Below, piece by piece: positions 1-9,605 of a stretch of DNA of 64,000 nucleotides. The translations under genes were made by a program, and so were the position numbers. The stretch covers positions 9,646,787 through 9,710,786 of the forward strand of contig JASKMD010000008.1 of NCBI GenBank assembly GCA_030144725.1, written 5' to 3'. Source of the DNA: Haematococcus lacustris. Its lineage: Eukaryota; Chlorophyta; Chlorophyceae; Chlamydomonadales; Haematococcaceae. Position 1 is the first letter of the stretch. The number at the start of each line of letters is the position of its first letter. The notes under the pieces are model-generated. The model saw nothing but the letters and a program-made list of their open reading frames with translations, made no database searches and was not told where the DNA came from.

Positions 1-9
1 AAAGGCAAC

Positions 10-2303
10 TTGGGAGAGCCAGCTGGACCTGACACTGAAGTGCCCTCCCCTGCCTTCTCAACCCATTCTGACAGCATACCCAATGTGCTCTTGTATGCTA
101 GCACCACCTCCACATCTAGTGCCACCTCAAGCAACAACCCATGCAGCTCAGCACCTGCAAGCAAGGACACCCATGTTGAGGATATCACCACTAGCTCAAG
201 TGAGGACCTTGCATGGCCAGCTGCCATCCCTCACACCCTACCCCAAGAGCCTCAGTGCAGCCCATTCCCTTCTCCTATGCTTCAGCCTAGGCCCTCTCTG
301 CTCCTAAGGTCATCAGCCCCTAGCACACCCCCTGTAAGAAGAGGGTTGCAGCTTGGTGGTGGTGGGGTCCAGCCAAAGGCTTCCTTGCCTCCCCCTGCTT
401 CCCCCCCTCCTGCTGCCCCCAGCTCCTCCTCCAAGCATGGCTTGCCTCCCCTTGCCAGCTTGCTTCCCCACCCAACACTTCGTGCAGTCAGATGGGTGGC
501 TGCTGAACTCCACATCACCCTTCCTAGTGAACAAGAGGTTGAACAAGCCTTGCCAGCCACAGATAGGGCCAGGCTGTTGGGCACCTCCAGAGCTAGGTAT
601 GGGGCTGATGTTTTATACCTGACCCCATGCCTCAAGAGGGAGCTTGCTGCTTTGAGGTTGTTGGCCACCAGGCCTGATGCCAACACCTTGAGAATGCAAG
701 TTGGGTGGCAGCATCCTCTCAGCCAGCCTACATGGGAGAGGTTCCATGGCCTGCTGAGTAGATGGTTGGGCTTCCTTCAGCTCTTGCAACCCTCCCACCC
801 ACTCACCTTGCACACCTATGTGCATTATACCCCCACTTTCCTCTTGTACCTGGCCTTTTGGAAGGTTAGGGCCAAGGGGTGCCCCACTGAAGCTCAGAAG
901 CACTTGCAGCTGGCTGGGTATGTGTGCAACTGGCTAGCATTCACCAATGTGGGGAGGAGTGGAGTTGCTGGGTGTTGAGCACCCTGGTTCCCTTCTACTC
1001 AAGGCTGTCCACAGCCATGGGAAGGGTAGGGTCTCACAGACATGCTGTGCTCGAGACTCAGGCATTGGTCAGCCCTTTGAGCCCTCCCAAGGCTCAAGAG
1101 GTGTTGGTGTGGCAAGAGAAGGTGAAAGATGTAGCCTTGGAGGCCTTGGGTAGCTTTGGGCCTGGGGAGCAGCTGCCCACGAAGGTTGCTAGGGTTGTAA
1201 GGGATGCCAGCATGTTGTGCACTGGGTTTGGGCATAGCAGCCTGGCTCAAAGGAGCCAGGTCATGGTGACAGCCAAGGCCAGCCAGCATGCCATCACTCC
1301 TTGTGGGATGCCCAACTGCCCAGGCATGGCAGGGGGCTGCAAGGGTAATAGGTTCGAGTATGATGGTGCAACTGCAGCTTGGAGGCTGGTCACTCCTACA
1401 ATTTAGTCCCTGCGTTTGTCCCTGCGTTCTACCGACCTTGTCCTATCGGGCTGAAATTTTGATAGATGGTAGTTTGCAGAAAAGTAAAACATATTTTTCA
1501 GGAAAAATATAATGAAAAAATCAAAGGCGGCTGCGCTGCGGCCCTGCGGCGTAGGTGCAGGGATAAGTGCAGGGATAGGTTGCGGGCCACAGCGCAGCAG
1601 CTTTTGGATTTTTGCCCCTCACAGCAAGAACAACAGCAAGGGGGTGCCAGGCATCGTGCTTCCTCTCACTGACACCAAGGAGGTGAAGCTGCTTGAGGCC
1701 TATGAGTGCCAGGCCAGGCCTGTCCTCCTAGGCCAGCTTGGTACCCATGAGCACTTGGTGGAAGCCATGTACCTCAACAACAAGGGCAAGCCCTACACCA
1801 TTGAGAGCTTGGCCATGTGGTGGAGGAGGACATACAAGTGAGTTGCCTAGAGCATTGTAGGCAGTGAGGTAGCTGCCACCACTGTTTGTGTTGCTCAAGT
1901 GTCAAACTTTCCTCCATGCACATGGGCACCATCTCTCAGTCTTTGCATTTGTGCACCATTGTGCAGAAGCAACCAAGCCCCTTGGCCTTTTGTGCCCTTC
2001 CGCGAGCTGAGGAATGTCTTCATCACGGACAGGCTGGACAACCCAGACATGCCTGGTCCTTGCATCCAGGCTGCTGCCCAAGCCATGCTCAACAGCCCTG
2101 CTCAATGGGGGGCCAGCTATGACATGAACAAGAGGCAGAGGCTGGGCAAGGAGGCACATGCTACCATGCCATTGTATAGGAAGGCCATGTTACAAGCCAG
2201 CCCGAAGCCCCTGAGCAACATGGCTGAGGGGCTTGAAGGAGTAGGGCAGTTGGGCCAAGCCCAACAAGAGGGTGGTGTTGAAGAGGGTGAGGACGAATAT
2301 TGA
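10..2303 (+). pseudogene. Tyrosine-recombinase-like gene, frameshifted and MITE-interrupted
   Basis: Reading frames 10-978, about 930-1390, 1612-1837 and 1967-2303 join into one protein. The N-terminal 150 residues are Pro/Ser-rich low complexity. The C-terminus fits the tyrosine-recombinase fold: a likely catalytic Lys in PHSKNN, a box II match at PFRELRNVFITDRL, and a final SPAQWGASYD with the expected nucleophilic Tyr. The intron 1838-1966 (GTGAGT...GTGCAG) restores the frame exactly, giving RTYK-SNQAPWPFVPFRELR. The copy is damaged: a frameshift lies near 945-960 and a MITE sits at 1391-1611, just before PHSKNN. In intact relatives this would cut and rejoin DNA, as in Crypton-type transposons. 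The box II His is Asn here. Family assignment is from motif order only; a virus-derived integrase is an alternative. Confidence 0.55.
1391..1611. mobile_element. Foldback MITE, copy 1 (right end missing)
   Basis: Begins CACTCCTACAATTTAGTCCC and continues with the family body (GATAGATGGTAGTTTGCAG, then a palindromic core around GCTGCGCTG...CAGCGCAGCAGC). The right inverted repeat is absent. It lies inside the tyrosine-recombinase gene between the codons for WRLV and PHSKNN. Confidence 0.75.
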
Positions 2304-2799
2304 ACAGATGAAAGAGGAGGCGCTATGTATGGAGCTCCTTGTTTGGCCGGGCTTACTAAAAAGAACTCATTGGGTTGTGTGCTTTAATGCCGGGCTGTTG
2401 GTGCAAAAGGGGGTTAACCCTCTGTTCTAACCTCTCTAGCATTGTCACGGGTCCATAGTTTGTTGTTGTACAATATTTGCATTGTGCTTGATGTGCTTGT
2501 GTCTCTTGCGTGATGTTTCGTGCGAGAGGTGCCGGGTTCGAGACGTCGCCTAACGTGATGAATGGTTATGCTTGGCATACGTGTTGTGTCGTGCTAGACC
2601 CATGCACGCTGCAGGCTTTAACACCGCGCAGCCACACTCAACTGATTCCATTGGTACCACTCAGCCATGAATAACACTGGTTCACCCCAGCACACCTGCA
2701 GTGTACACAACCATAACCATCACAGCTTACAACCCACTGGCTACCATCCACCTAGCAACACCCTGGCAGGGTGTCCTACAACCACACCTAGTCCATATG
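2304..2799. other. No gene recognised
   Basis: This is the 3' flank between the two convergent broken genes. I see no long conserved frame, strong repeat or RNA gene in it. Confidence 0.4.
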
Positions 2800-2965
2800 T
2801 CAATTGCTGACCATGAAACGTGCCTGCCTCTTCTTTGCCAACTCCACAACTAGCTTCTTCACCCCTTGCTTCAGCTGGGTGGCAGTCTCTTCAGGAAGGA
2901 GCTTCCTCTTCTTCTGAAGCTGGGTGGGGCTCAGTGCCTTGTTGTCAGCTTTGCTTCCCTGCATA

Positions 2966-3312
2966 GCACTCCTAGAACGTAATCCCTGCGTACGTCCCTG
3001 CGTGTTTACAACCTTGTCCGATCGGGCTGAAATTTTAATAGATGGTAGTTTGCAAAAAATAAAACATATTTTGCAAGAGAATCATTTTGAAAAACTCAGC
3101 AGCTGTTGCGCTGTGGCCCGCAACCTTTCCCTGCACTCATCCCTGCACTCTAGCCACAGGGCCACAGCGCAGCCGCCTTTGATTTTTTTGAAATATCTCA
3201 TCTGAAAAATATGTTTTATTTTCTGCAAACTACCATCTATCAAAATTTCAGCCCGATCGGACAAGGTCGGTCAACACGCAGGGACGGACGCAGGGATTAA
3301 TTTGTACGAGTG
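2966..3312. mobile_element. Foldback MITE, copy 2 (complete)
   Basis: Both ends are present: CACTCCTAGAACGTAATCCC on the left and its near reverse complement ending ATTAATTTGTACGAGTG on the right. Inverted repeats of over 100 bp flank a core that is itself palindromic (CAGCAGCTGTTGCGCTG / CAGCGCAGCCGCC). No coding capacity. Confidence 0.85.
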
Positions 3313-3526
3313 TTGAACAGCAACAACAATCTCAGTGCCCCTAGTGAGAACAATTGTCCACCACATGCTTGCACACTCACACATACCAAGTGGGAGGGGT
3401 TCAAGCAGTGCCTGCTGCCACACATGTGAAGGACCTCGTGGTGGGGCTCTTGGGGTGGGCCATAGAAGGCCCACAACACCACCCTGTGAGCCACCTCATG
3501 GTACCCTGGTGCCACCTTCATGTACA

Positions 3527-3697
3527 AGTACCCAGTTTACAGACTCAGGGCTACTAAGAGGGAGGGAGGGTAGGGGGGTCGCCTCGTTCTTGACTTGATT
3601 GGTGGGAGCAGGCCGCGCCCCAGGCGGTAGCTCCTCCCTTAATGCACGCCGGTGAATACCGGAGTAGTCTTCTTCTTCTTCTTCTAGTACCCAGTTT
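3527..3697. mobile_element. SINE-like retroposon with 12-bp target-site duplication
   Basis: A 147-bp insert (3539-3685) ends in a (CTT)n tail at 3668-3685. It is flanked by AGTACCCAGTTT at 3527-3538 and again at 3686-3697. Removing one duplicate and the body restores the HNH-like frame. The size, simple-repeat tail and duplication fit a SINE. No convincing tRNA A/B box is visible, so the class is tentative. Confidence 0.65.
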
Positions 3698-4214
3698 GCT
3701 TCTTGCTGCTGTTGCTGCTGTTGCTGATGCTAGCCTCCATCTTCTGGAAGTAGCAACCATGCTCTTGGCTCACAGCCTTGGGGAGGGTGGAGGGGGTGAC
3801 CAGGCACAACTTGCTTGCTAGCTGACCAGGGTCTCTCATGTCCACTGCATGGTGACTCTGCTGCTGGCTCACCACAGTCAGGCCCCCTTGGGCTTGTCCT
3901 TTGGGTGTAAGGCATTGGTGCAGCCTAGACATCACCCTGTCCCCAAACTGCTCAATACTCAGCCTAGGGTCCAAGGGGAAGGTGCCAAGGGTTGGGTCTA
4001 GCACAGCCTCTGAGGGTGTTGCAGCCCCACCTCCTGCCCCAACTGCCCCAGCTGCCCCTGCTGCTCGGGTTGCTGCCTGCAATGCCTGCCTCATCTTGGG
4101 CAGCAGCAGCCCAGCCTCCTCCCCATCACACTCCCCTAGCTGCTTGCACCTCTGTGGCACCCTCTTGTACCACCACTGATGTTGTTGTAATGGGGCTAGT
4201 AATTGGTGTGCCAT

Positions 4215-4945
4215 TCCTGCAGCAGCGCACGTGCACCGGGTGGGCTAGGGCCAAGAGCATACACACCCTGCTGCTGCTTTGAATATTTGCAGCGCATGGG
4301 GGCTGCCTCAGCTGGATTTTGGCTTGTGCCTCGCTCACCACCTCGGATCGTGCCAAGACTAGGCGTTGCGCAGTCGCAATTCGCGATACACTCGGGATGC
4401 CACCCAGCTGCGCAGTCAAACACCCCGCAGTTTAAATATTTGCGCAACCGCAAGCCGCGAGGTGGTCACACACTTCCAATAGAACACCCAGGCTGAGCCA
4501 GACACAGACTTTGCTCAAGCGCTGCACCTACGTAGCGCATCCCCACACATCAGCTAGGGCGCAACCAGCCGCAGCGACCCCCGTAACCGCCTCGGTCAAC
4601 AACGAAGATGGAGTCCAAAGGGGACCGCAAGGAGCAAGGTGAGCAACGAGGACCAGGGCCAGGTGGCGCGGAGCAACAACAAGGTGAGCGAGGCCGCAAG
4701 CAGTCTTGGCAGCCACAACACGCCTTGAATAGCACGCCTAATAGGGATCACATAGGGCTAGCCCCAGCTATAGGGGCTATTTTGTAACTAAACTAATTTG
4801 GTTGTCCATTGCCCGCACTCGCAGGACTGCTCACCCCGCGAGCCACGAGAGGACCACGTGAAGCTCAAGGACAGCAAGACGGCACCCGTGGAGCTGAGCT
4901 AGGCGCGGGGCAGGCCAGCAAAAGGTGAGATGCTTAGGGTCATGC
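4215..4945. other. No gene recognised
   Basis: Short overlapping frames on both strands only; none has a recognisable domain. Contains TTTAAATATTTGCGCAACCG-like A+T-richer patches near 4430. Confidence 0.35.
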
Positions 4946-5272
4946 CTAACCCTAGCCCCAGCCCCAGCCCCAGCCCCAGCCCCAGCCCCAGCCCCAGCCC
5001 CAGCCCCAGCCCCAGCCCCAGCCCCAGCCCCAGCCCCAGCCCCAGCCCCAGCCCCAGCCCCAGCCCCAGCCCCAGCCCCAGCCCCAGCCCCAGCCCCAGC
5101 CCCAGCCCCAGCCCCAGCCCCAGCCCCAGCCCCAGCCCCAGCCCCAGCCCCAGCCCCAGCCCCAGCCCCAGCCCCAGCCCCAGCCCCAGCCCCAGCCCCA
5201 GCCCCAGCCCCAGCCCCAACCCCAACCCCAACCCCAACCCTAACCCTAACCCTAACCCTAACCCTAACCCCG
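4946..5272 (+). repeat. Graded hexamer array: CCCCAG to CCCCAA to CCCTAA
   Basis: About 43 units of CCCCAG (4957-5217) pass into about five CCCCAA units and then five to six perfect CCCTAA telomere-type units ending near 5269. The array stops directly at the outer edge of the palindrome arm. All three units differ by single substitutions, so this looks like an old telomeric tract that mutated and re-expanded. Confidence 0.9.
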
Positions 5273-5715
5273 GGCAGGGGCGTGCTGAGCATCGGCCTGC
5301 AGCCACGCCTCAGCAGCAGGGGCAAGGGGGGCAGGGGGCAGCGGATCAGCGGCCTGCAGCCACGCCTCAGCATCAGGGGCAAGGGGGGCAAGGGCCAGCG
5401 GAGCAGCTGTCTGCAGTCAAGCTTCAGCAGCAAGGGCATGAGGGGCAACGACATGCTGCCCAGGCCCTGCAGCAGGGGCAAGGTGGGCAAGGGATAGCGG
5501 AGCAACGGCTTGCAGCCACGTCCCAACAGCAGAAGGAACCTTGTGTGCAGGGTGGTGGCTTGGCTAGGCAGGCTCTGTTGGGCATTGGTCGCTCGCTACC
5601 TCGCAAACGCATCCTGGTTGTGACCGAAGAGGAGTTGGCTTCCTTGACCTTTGATGAGCTCAAGTCGTTTGATGTGTATGTACGTGCATCGATGCATAGC
5701 CAGTCGCCTTGCTGA
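5269..5715 (+). pseudogene. C-terminal part of a Gln/Gly-rich repeat protein (left-arm copy)
   Basis: The frame encodes repeats of the type [13 protein letters not shown] and ends with a non-repetitive tail, [15 protein letters not shown]...MHSQSPC. The upstream part has been replaced by the hexamer array, which translates only as Pro-Ser repeats. The intact-looking counterpart is on the minus strand of the other arm. Function unknown; the acidic tail is the only non-repetitive segment. Confidence 0.5.
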
Positions 5716-6662
5716 GTTGTGTTGCATGATAACACGACACACACTGGCCCTCAGCTAGTCCCGCCCATGCGCCATGTGTCACGGATAAAAAGGGCAGCCT
5801 CGTCACAAGATAGTCGCAGGTTAGGGGCTAGCAGTGGGGCAGGGGGGGCATGGGCCTGCAACCACGCCCTTGCAACGGGACCAAGCGGGGGGCAGGGTGA
5901 TGGCTTGCGGTAAGCACGGGCGGTCATGGGAGGGTCACCCACACGACCACGGGTTGTGTATGTGCATTGATGCATAGCCAGTCGCCTTGTTCAACCAAGT
6001 AAGCACGCATGTTGTATGATGGCTCGACGCAAGCTAGGCAAAGAATAGAAAAAAGGTGAGAGAATAGAAAAAAGGGGGGCGACGGGGTGGAAGTGGTGTC
6101 GCCTATTTCTGCAAAGGAGGGGGCCTCAATCCAGGACCACTGCCTCGTGAACCTAGGCGACGGGAGTAGTCTCGACCTCGGTTTCCGGGCATAGCTTTTC
6201 CAGCGACAACTTGAGGACCAGATCCAGGTGGTTGGTCATGATGTTCAGCCTACTGGCTGACGTCAGCAATTCTTTCATCGCAATCATGTACTGGTCAATC
6301 AGCAAACTTTCCATTAACACCTCTTGACTCAGCCGGACGCGGTGCAAGCTGCCCAGCTTCTCGATGAGGCTGCTGTGGATTGCATTGTACACATCAAGCG
6401 CGGTGTGGGAGGCGTGCGATCCCAAGGTGCCATTGATGTCGATGGACCCTCCGGGCACCTTGTTCAGCGGCAGGTGTTGGGCACTGCGCCAGTCCAAATC
6501 GTCCACTCTCAGGGTCTGCCAGATGCAACTCGCGCTCCGCAACGAGCTGTCAGTCCGCAAGGCCGCCACTTCCATGTGCTTGACACGGGACAGCGCCAGC
6601 AGTTCCTCCACCGCCCGCCCTGTCACCTGCGTCATCGGCAGGCTCAGGGCGTGCAGGGCGGG
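5272..6662 (+). repeat. Left arm of long inverted repeat
   Basis: About 1.39 kb that reappears in reverse complement at 7229-8609 with few differences. Matching landmarks: the end of the LRR-like frame (SLEKLCPETEVETTPVA), the stretch with ATGCATAGCCAGTCGCC, and the C-terminus [19 protein letters not shown]. High identity implies a recent duplication or active gene conversion. Confidence 0.9.
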
Positions 6663-7019
6663 CAAGTTGGCGAAGCAAGAGGTGACGACGTACGACATGG
6701 CCCTCCTGCTGCGCACAAACAACTGCATGGACTTTAGGTTGAGGGCGGCGGCGGCGCTTGCGGCGGCAACGGCGTTCGCAGCGGTGTCGGCTTCGTCACA
6801 CTGCAGTGTGTCCAGCGCCAGACGCAGAGTCTTCAGGGTTGGGCAGCTCCGCTGCAGGGCATGGAATTGGTGCCAGCCGACCTCAAAGTCGTTCATCTGC
6901 AGCTCAGTGAGGTGGGGGTAGTGTGTGGCGAGGCAAACCGTGTGGAACGGCATCCACACCAGGCAGGTGGTCGAGTGTGACAATGTCAGCCAAGCCAGTA
7001 ACCCAGTTGAAAGAATCAA
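6153..7019 (-). CDS. LRR-like protein, copy 1
   Basis: Predicted 288 residues, probably partial at the N-terminus because the frame starts next to a MITE. Irregular leucine-rich repeats are visible: HYPHLTELQMNDFE, SCPTLKTLRLALDTL, LNLKSMQLFV, FANLPALHALSLPMT and SRVKHMEVAAL, spaced by about 25-40 residues. They are followed by a non-LRR C-terminus ending ETEVETTPVA. This pattern is typical of the large ribonuclease-inhibitor/F-box-like LRR families of green algae, which bind other proteins. No membrane segment or signal peptide is seen. A near-identical C-terminal copy is at 7230-7769 (+). The region 6663-7010 is unique to this copy. Confidence 0.6.
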   Translation of the reverse strand: MILSTGLLAWLTLSHSTTCLVWMPFHTVCLATHYPHLTELQMNDFEVGWHQFHALQRSCPTLKTLRLALDTLQCDEADTAANAVAAASAAAALNLKSMQLFVRSRRAMSYVVTSCFANLPALHALSLPMTQVTGRAVEELLALSRVKHMEVAALRTDSSLRSASCIWQTLRVDDLDWRSAQHLPLNKVPGGSIDINGTLGSHASHTALDVYNAIHSSLIEKLGSLHRVRLSQEVLMESLLIDQYMIAMKELLTSASRLNIMTNHLDLVLKLSLEKLCPETEVETTPVA

Positions 7020-7232
7020 AGGCGGCTGCGCTGTGGCCCTTTAACGTAAGTGCAGGGATGAGTGCAGGGATGGGTTGCGGGCCACAGCGCAACAGCTTTT
7101 GATTTTTTCAAAATAGTTTTCTTGAAATAAACGTTGTATCTGCAAACTACCATCTATAAAATTTTCAACCCGATCGGACAAGGTCGGAAAAGTGCAGGGA
7201 CAGATGCAGGGACTAATTTGTAGGAGTGCTTG
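7014..7232. mobile_element. Foldback MITE, copy 3 (left end missing), at palindrome centre
   Basis: Starts in the family core (AATCAAAGGCGGCTGCGCTG) and runs to the right terminus CTAATTTGTAGGAGTG. The left inverted repeat is missing. Its right end coincides with the inner edge of the right palindrome arm. Confidence 0.8.
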
Positions 7233-8609
7233 CCCGCCCTGCGCGCCCTGAGCCTGCCGATGACGCGGGCGACCGGGCGGGCGGTAGAGGCACTGCTGGC
7301 GATGTCCCGGGTCAAGCACATGGAAGTGGCGGCCCTGCGGACTGACAGCTCGTTGCGGAGCGCGAGTTGCATCTGGCAGACCCTGAGAGTGGACGATCTG
7401 GACTGGCGCAGTGCCCAGCACCTGCCGCTGAACAAGGTGCCCGGAGGGTCCATCGACATGAATGGCACATTGGGATCGCACGCCTCCCACACTGCGCTTG
7501 ATGTGTACAATGCAATCCACAGCAGCCTTATCGAGAAGCTGGGCAGCTTGCACCGCGTCCGGCTGAGTCAAGAGGTGCTAATGGAAAGTTTGCTGATTGA
7601 CCAGTACATGATTGCGATGAAAGAATTGCTGACGTCAGCCAGTAGGCTGAACATCATGACCAACCACCTGGATCTGGTCCTCAAGTTGTCGCTGGAAAAG
7701 CTATGCCCGGAAACCGAGGTCGAGACTACTCCCGTCGCCTGGGTTCACGAGGCAGTGGTCCTGGATTGAGGCCCCCTCCTTTGCAAAAATAGGCGACACC
7801 ACTTCCACCCCGTCGCCCCCCTTTTTTTATTCTTTGCCTAGCTGGCGTCGAGCCATCATACAACATGCGTGCTTACATGGTTGAACAAGGCGACTGGCTA
7901 TGCATCAATGCACATACACAACCCGTGGTCGTGTGGGTGACCCTCCCATGACCGCCCGTGCTTACCGCAAGCCATCACCCTGCCCCCCGCTTGGTCCCGC
8001 TGCAAGGGCGTGGTTGCAGGCCCATGCCCCCCCTGCCCCACTGCTAGCCCCTAACCTGCGACTATCTTGTGACGAGGCTGCCCTTTTTATCCGTGACACA
8101 TGGCGCATGGGCGGGACTAGCTGAGGGCCAGTGTGTGTCGTGTTATCATGCAACACAACTCAGCAAGGCGACTGGCTATGCATCGATGCACGTACATACA
8201 CATCAAACGACTTGAGCTCATCAAAGGTCAAGGAAGCCAACTCCTCTTCGGTCACCACCAGGATGCGCTTGCGAGGGGGCGAGCGACCAATGCCCACCAG
8301 AGCCTGCCTAGCCAAGCCACCATCCTGCACACCAGGTTCCTTCTGCTGTTGGGACGTGGCTGCAGGCCGTTGCTCCGCTATCCCTTGCCCTCCTTGCCCC
8401 TGCTGCAGGGCCTGGGCAGCATGTCGTTGCCCCTCATGCCCTTGCTGCTGAAGCTTGGCTGCAGACAGCTGCTCCGCTGGCCCCTGCCCCCCTTGCCCCT
8501 GATGCTGAGGCGTGGCTGCAGGCCGCTGATCCGCTGCCCCCTGCCCCCCCTGCCCCTGCTGCTGAGGCGTGGCTGTAGGCCGATGCTCAGCACGCCCCTG
8601 CCCCCCTTG
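7229..8609 (-). repeat. Right arm of long inverted repeat
   Basis: Reverse complement of 5272-6662. The homology ends near 8609, where the other arm meets telomere-type repeats; this arm continues into more units of the Gln/Gly-rich minisatellite. Confidence 0.9.
7230..7769 (+). pseudogene. LRR-like protein, copy 2 (N-terminally truncated)
   Basis: A 179-residue frame almost identical to the last 179 residues of the minus-strand LRR-like protein. Small substitutions include DIN to DMN and LPALHALSLPMTQVT to MPALRALSLPMTRAT. It begins exactly at the palindrome edge, so it lacks the N-terminal repeats and any native start. Probably not functional unless the MITE next to it supplies a promoter. 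Confidence 0.6.
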
Positions 8610-9139
8610 CCCCTGCTGCTGGGGCGTGGCTGCAAACCGCTGCTTAGCAGGCCCCCGCCCCCCTTGCCCCTGCTGCTGGGGCGTGGCTGCAAACCGTTGC
8701 TCCGCAGGCCCCCGTAACCTTGCCCCTGCTTTTGGGGCGTGGCTGCAAACCGATGCTCCGCTGCCCCTTGCCCCCCTTGCCCCTGCTGCTGGGGCGGGGC
8801 TGCAGGCCGCTGCCCCCCTTGCCCCTGCTGCTGGGGCGGGGCTGCACGCCGCTCGCCCCCCTTGCCCCTGCTCTGGAGGCGTGGTTGCAGGCCGCTGCCC
8901 CCCTTGCCCCAACTGCTGGGGCGGGGCTGCACGCCGCTGCCCCCCTTGCCCCTGTTGCAGAGGCGGGGCTGCGGGCCGCTGCCCCCCTTGCCCCTGCTGC
9001 TGGGGCGGGGCTGCAGGCTGCTGTTGTACTGCCCCCTGGTGTTGTGACGGGGTTGTTGGAGCTGCATGTTGTTGCTGCTACTCGTTGTTGTGCGTGTACA
9101 TACTTTGCAGCAGCTGTTGAATTTCCTGTTGCAGTTCAT
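8160..9139 (-). CDS. Gln/Gly/Ala-rich tandem-repeat protein
   Basis: Minus-strand DNA repeats a unit of about 57-60 bp encoding variants of [19 protein letters not shown]. The repeats shift frame in places, so the continuous frame is 8912-8160 and the N-terminal part is read from a different frame up to 9139. The unique C-terminus [19 protein letters not shown] is shared with the left-arm copy. Composition suggests a disordered protein. I cannot tell a genuine gene from a coding minisatellite. The last 450 bp lie in the palindrome arm. Confidence 0.4.
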
Positions 9140-9375
9140 TTACCCTTTCAAGCAGCACTTGCACTTGTCGCACCAACACCCGACGTGGCTAATATTCACT
9201 CACAATAAATAAGGCCGACGCGACTGCCTTTTTTGCATCGGATGGACATTCCGCTCCGATAGAATATGATAGATCGTTGAGTTGAAGGGGGACCTTGCTC
9301 TTGAATGAAGTCCTTACTCGCCGCGGTTGCGGAGATATAACAATCCGCGCGCAAGGTTACCCCCCCTTTTTGGAA

Positions 9376-9485
9376 ATCTGTACAGATGCCCGTCTAATGG
9401 GCTTGCCATCTGCACAGATGCATGTCAATGGCCCCAAGGATATGCGGCATCTGTACAGATACCACTTGTTGTCATCTGTACAGAT
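9376..9485. promoter_or_regulatory. Four copies of the 12-bp palindrome ATCTGTACAGAT
   Basis: Perfect copies at 9376-9387, 9449-9460 and 9474-9485, and a one-base variant (ATCTGCACAGAT) at 9408-9419. The spacings are 32, 41 and 25 bp. The cluster lies in the presumed LTR of minus-strand chromovirus B. A repeated dyad in an LTR is typical of binding sites for a dimeric transcription factor; the factor is unknown. Confidence 0.6.
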
Positions 9486-9605
9486 TGTTTTGGGGTGTAA
9501 CGGGAAGCCACAGGAGTTCGGGAGAGCGGTGACACGCACTTGCGTCTTACACGGAATGTCCATAAACAACTGTTTTGTGCTTAAAGCAGGGTAGCTCACA
9601 CCGTC

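Larger units (their letters stand above)
2800..4214 (-). pseudogene. HNH-endonuclease-like gene broken by a SINE-like insert and a MITE
   Basis: The minus frame 4214-3684 encodes about 176 residues rich in Gln, Ala and Ser. After removing a 147-bp insert (3539-3685) it continues in frame (KKQTGY-LYMKVAPGYHEV) into AHRVVLWAFYGPP...VLHMCGSRHCLNPSHL. That is a zinc-binding HNH core: AHR, then H-x-C, then C-x-N-P-x-H-L. Such domains cut DNA and often sit in homing or transposon proteins. A Lys-rich tail (TQLQKKRKLLPEE) ending at a TGA at 2800-2802 follows a MITE at 2966-3312. A donor-like GTATGT directly after NPSHL suggests the MITE lies in an intron, but I could not settle the acceptor or phase. 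The parent element is unknown. Confidence 0.55.

Noticed and set aside
4930..5715. Long open frame with a Pro-Ser repeat protein
   Set aside because: The first half is only a translation of the CCCCAG hexamer array; all frames of that array are open. Only the part after 5272 has a relative elsewhere.
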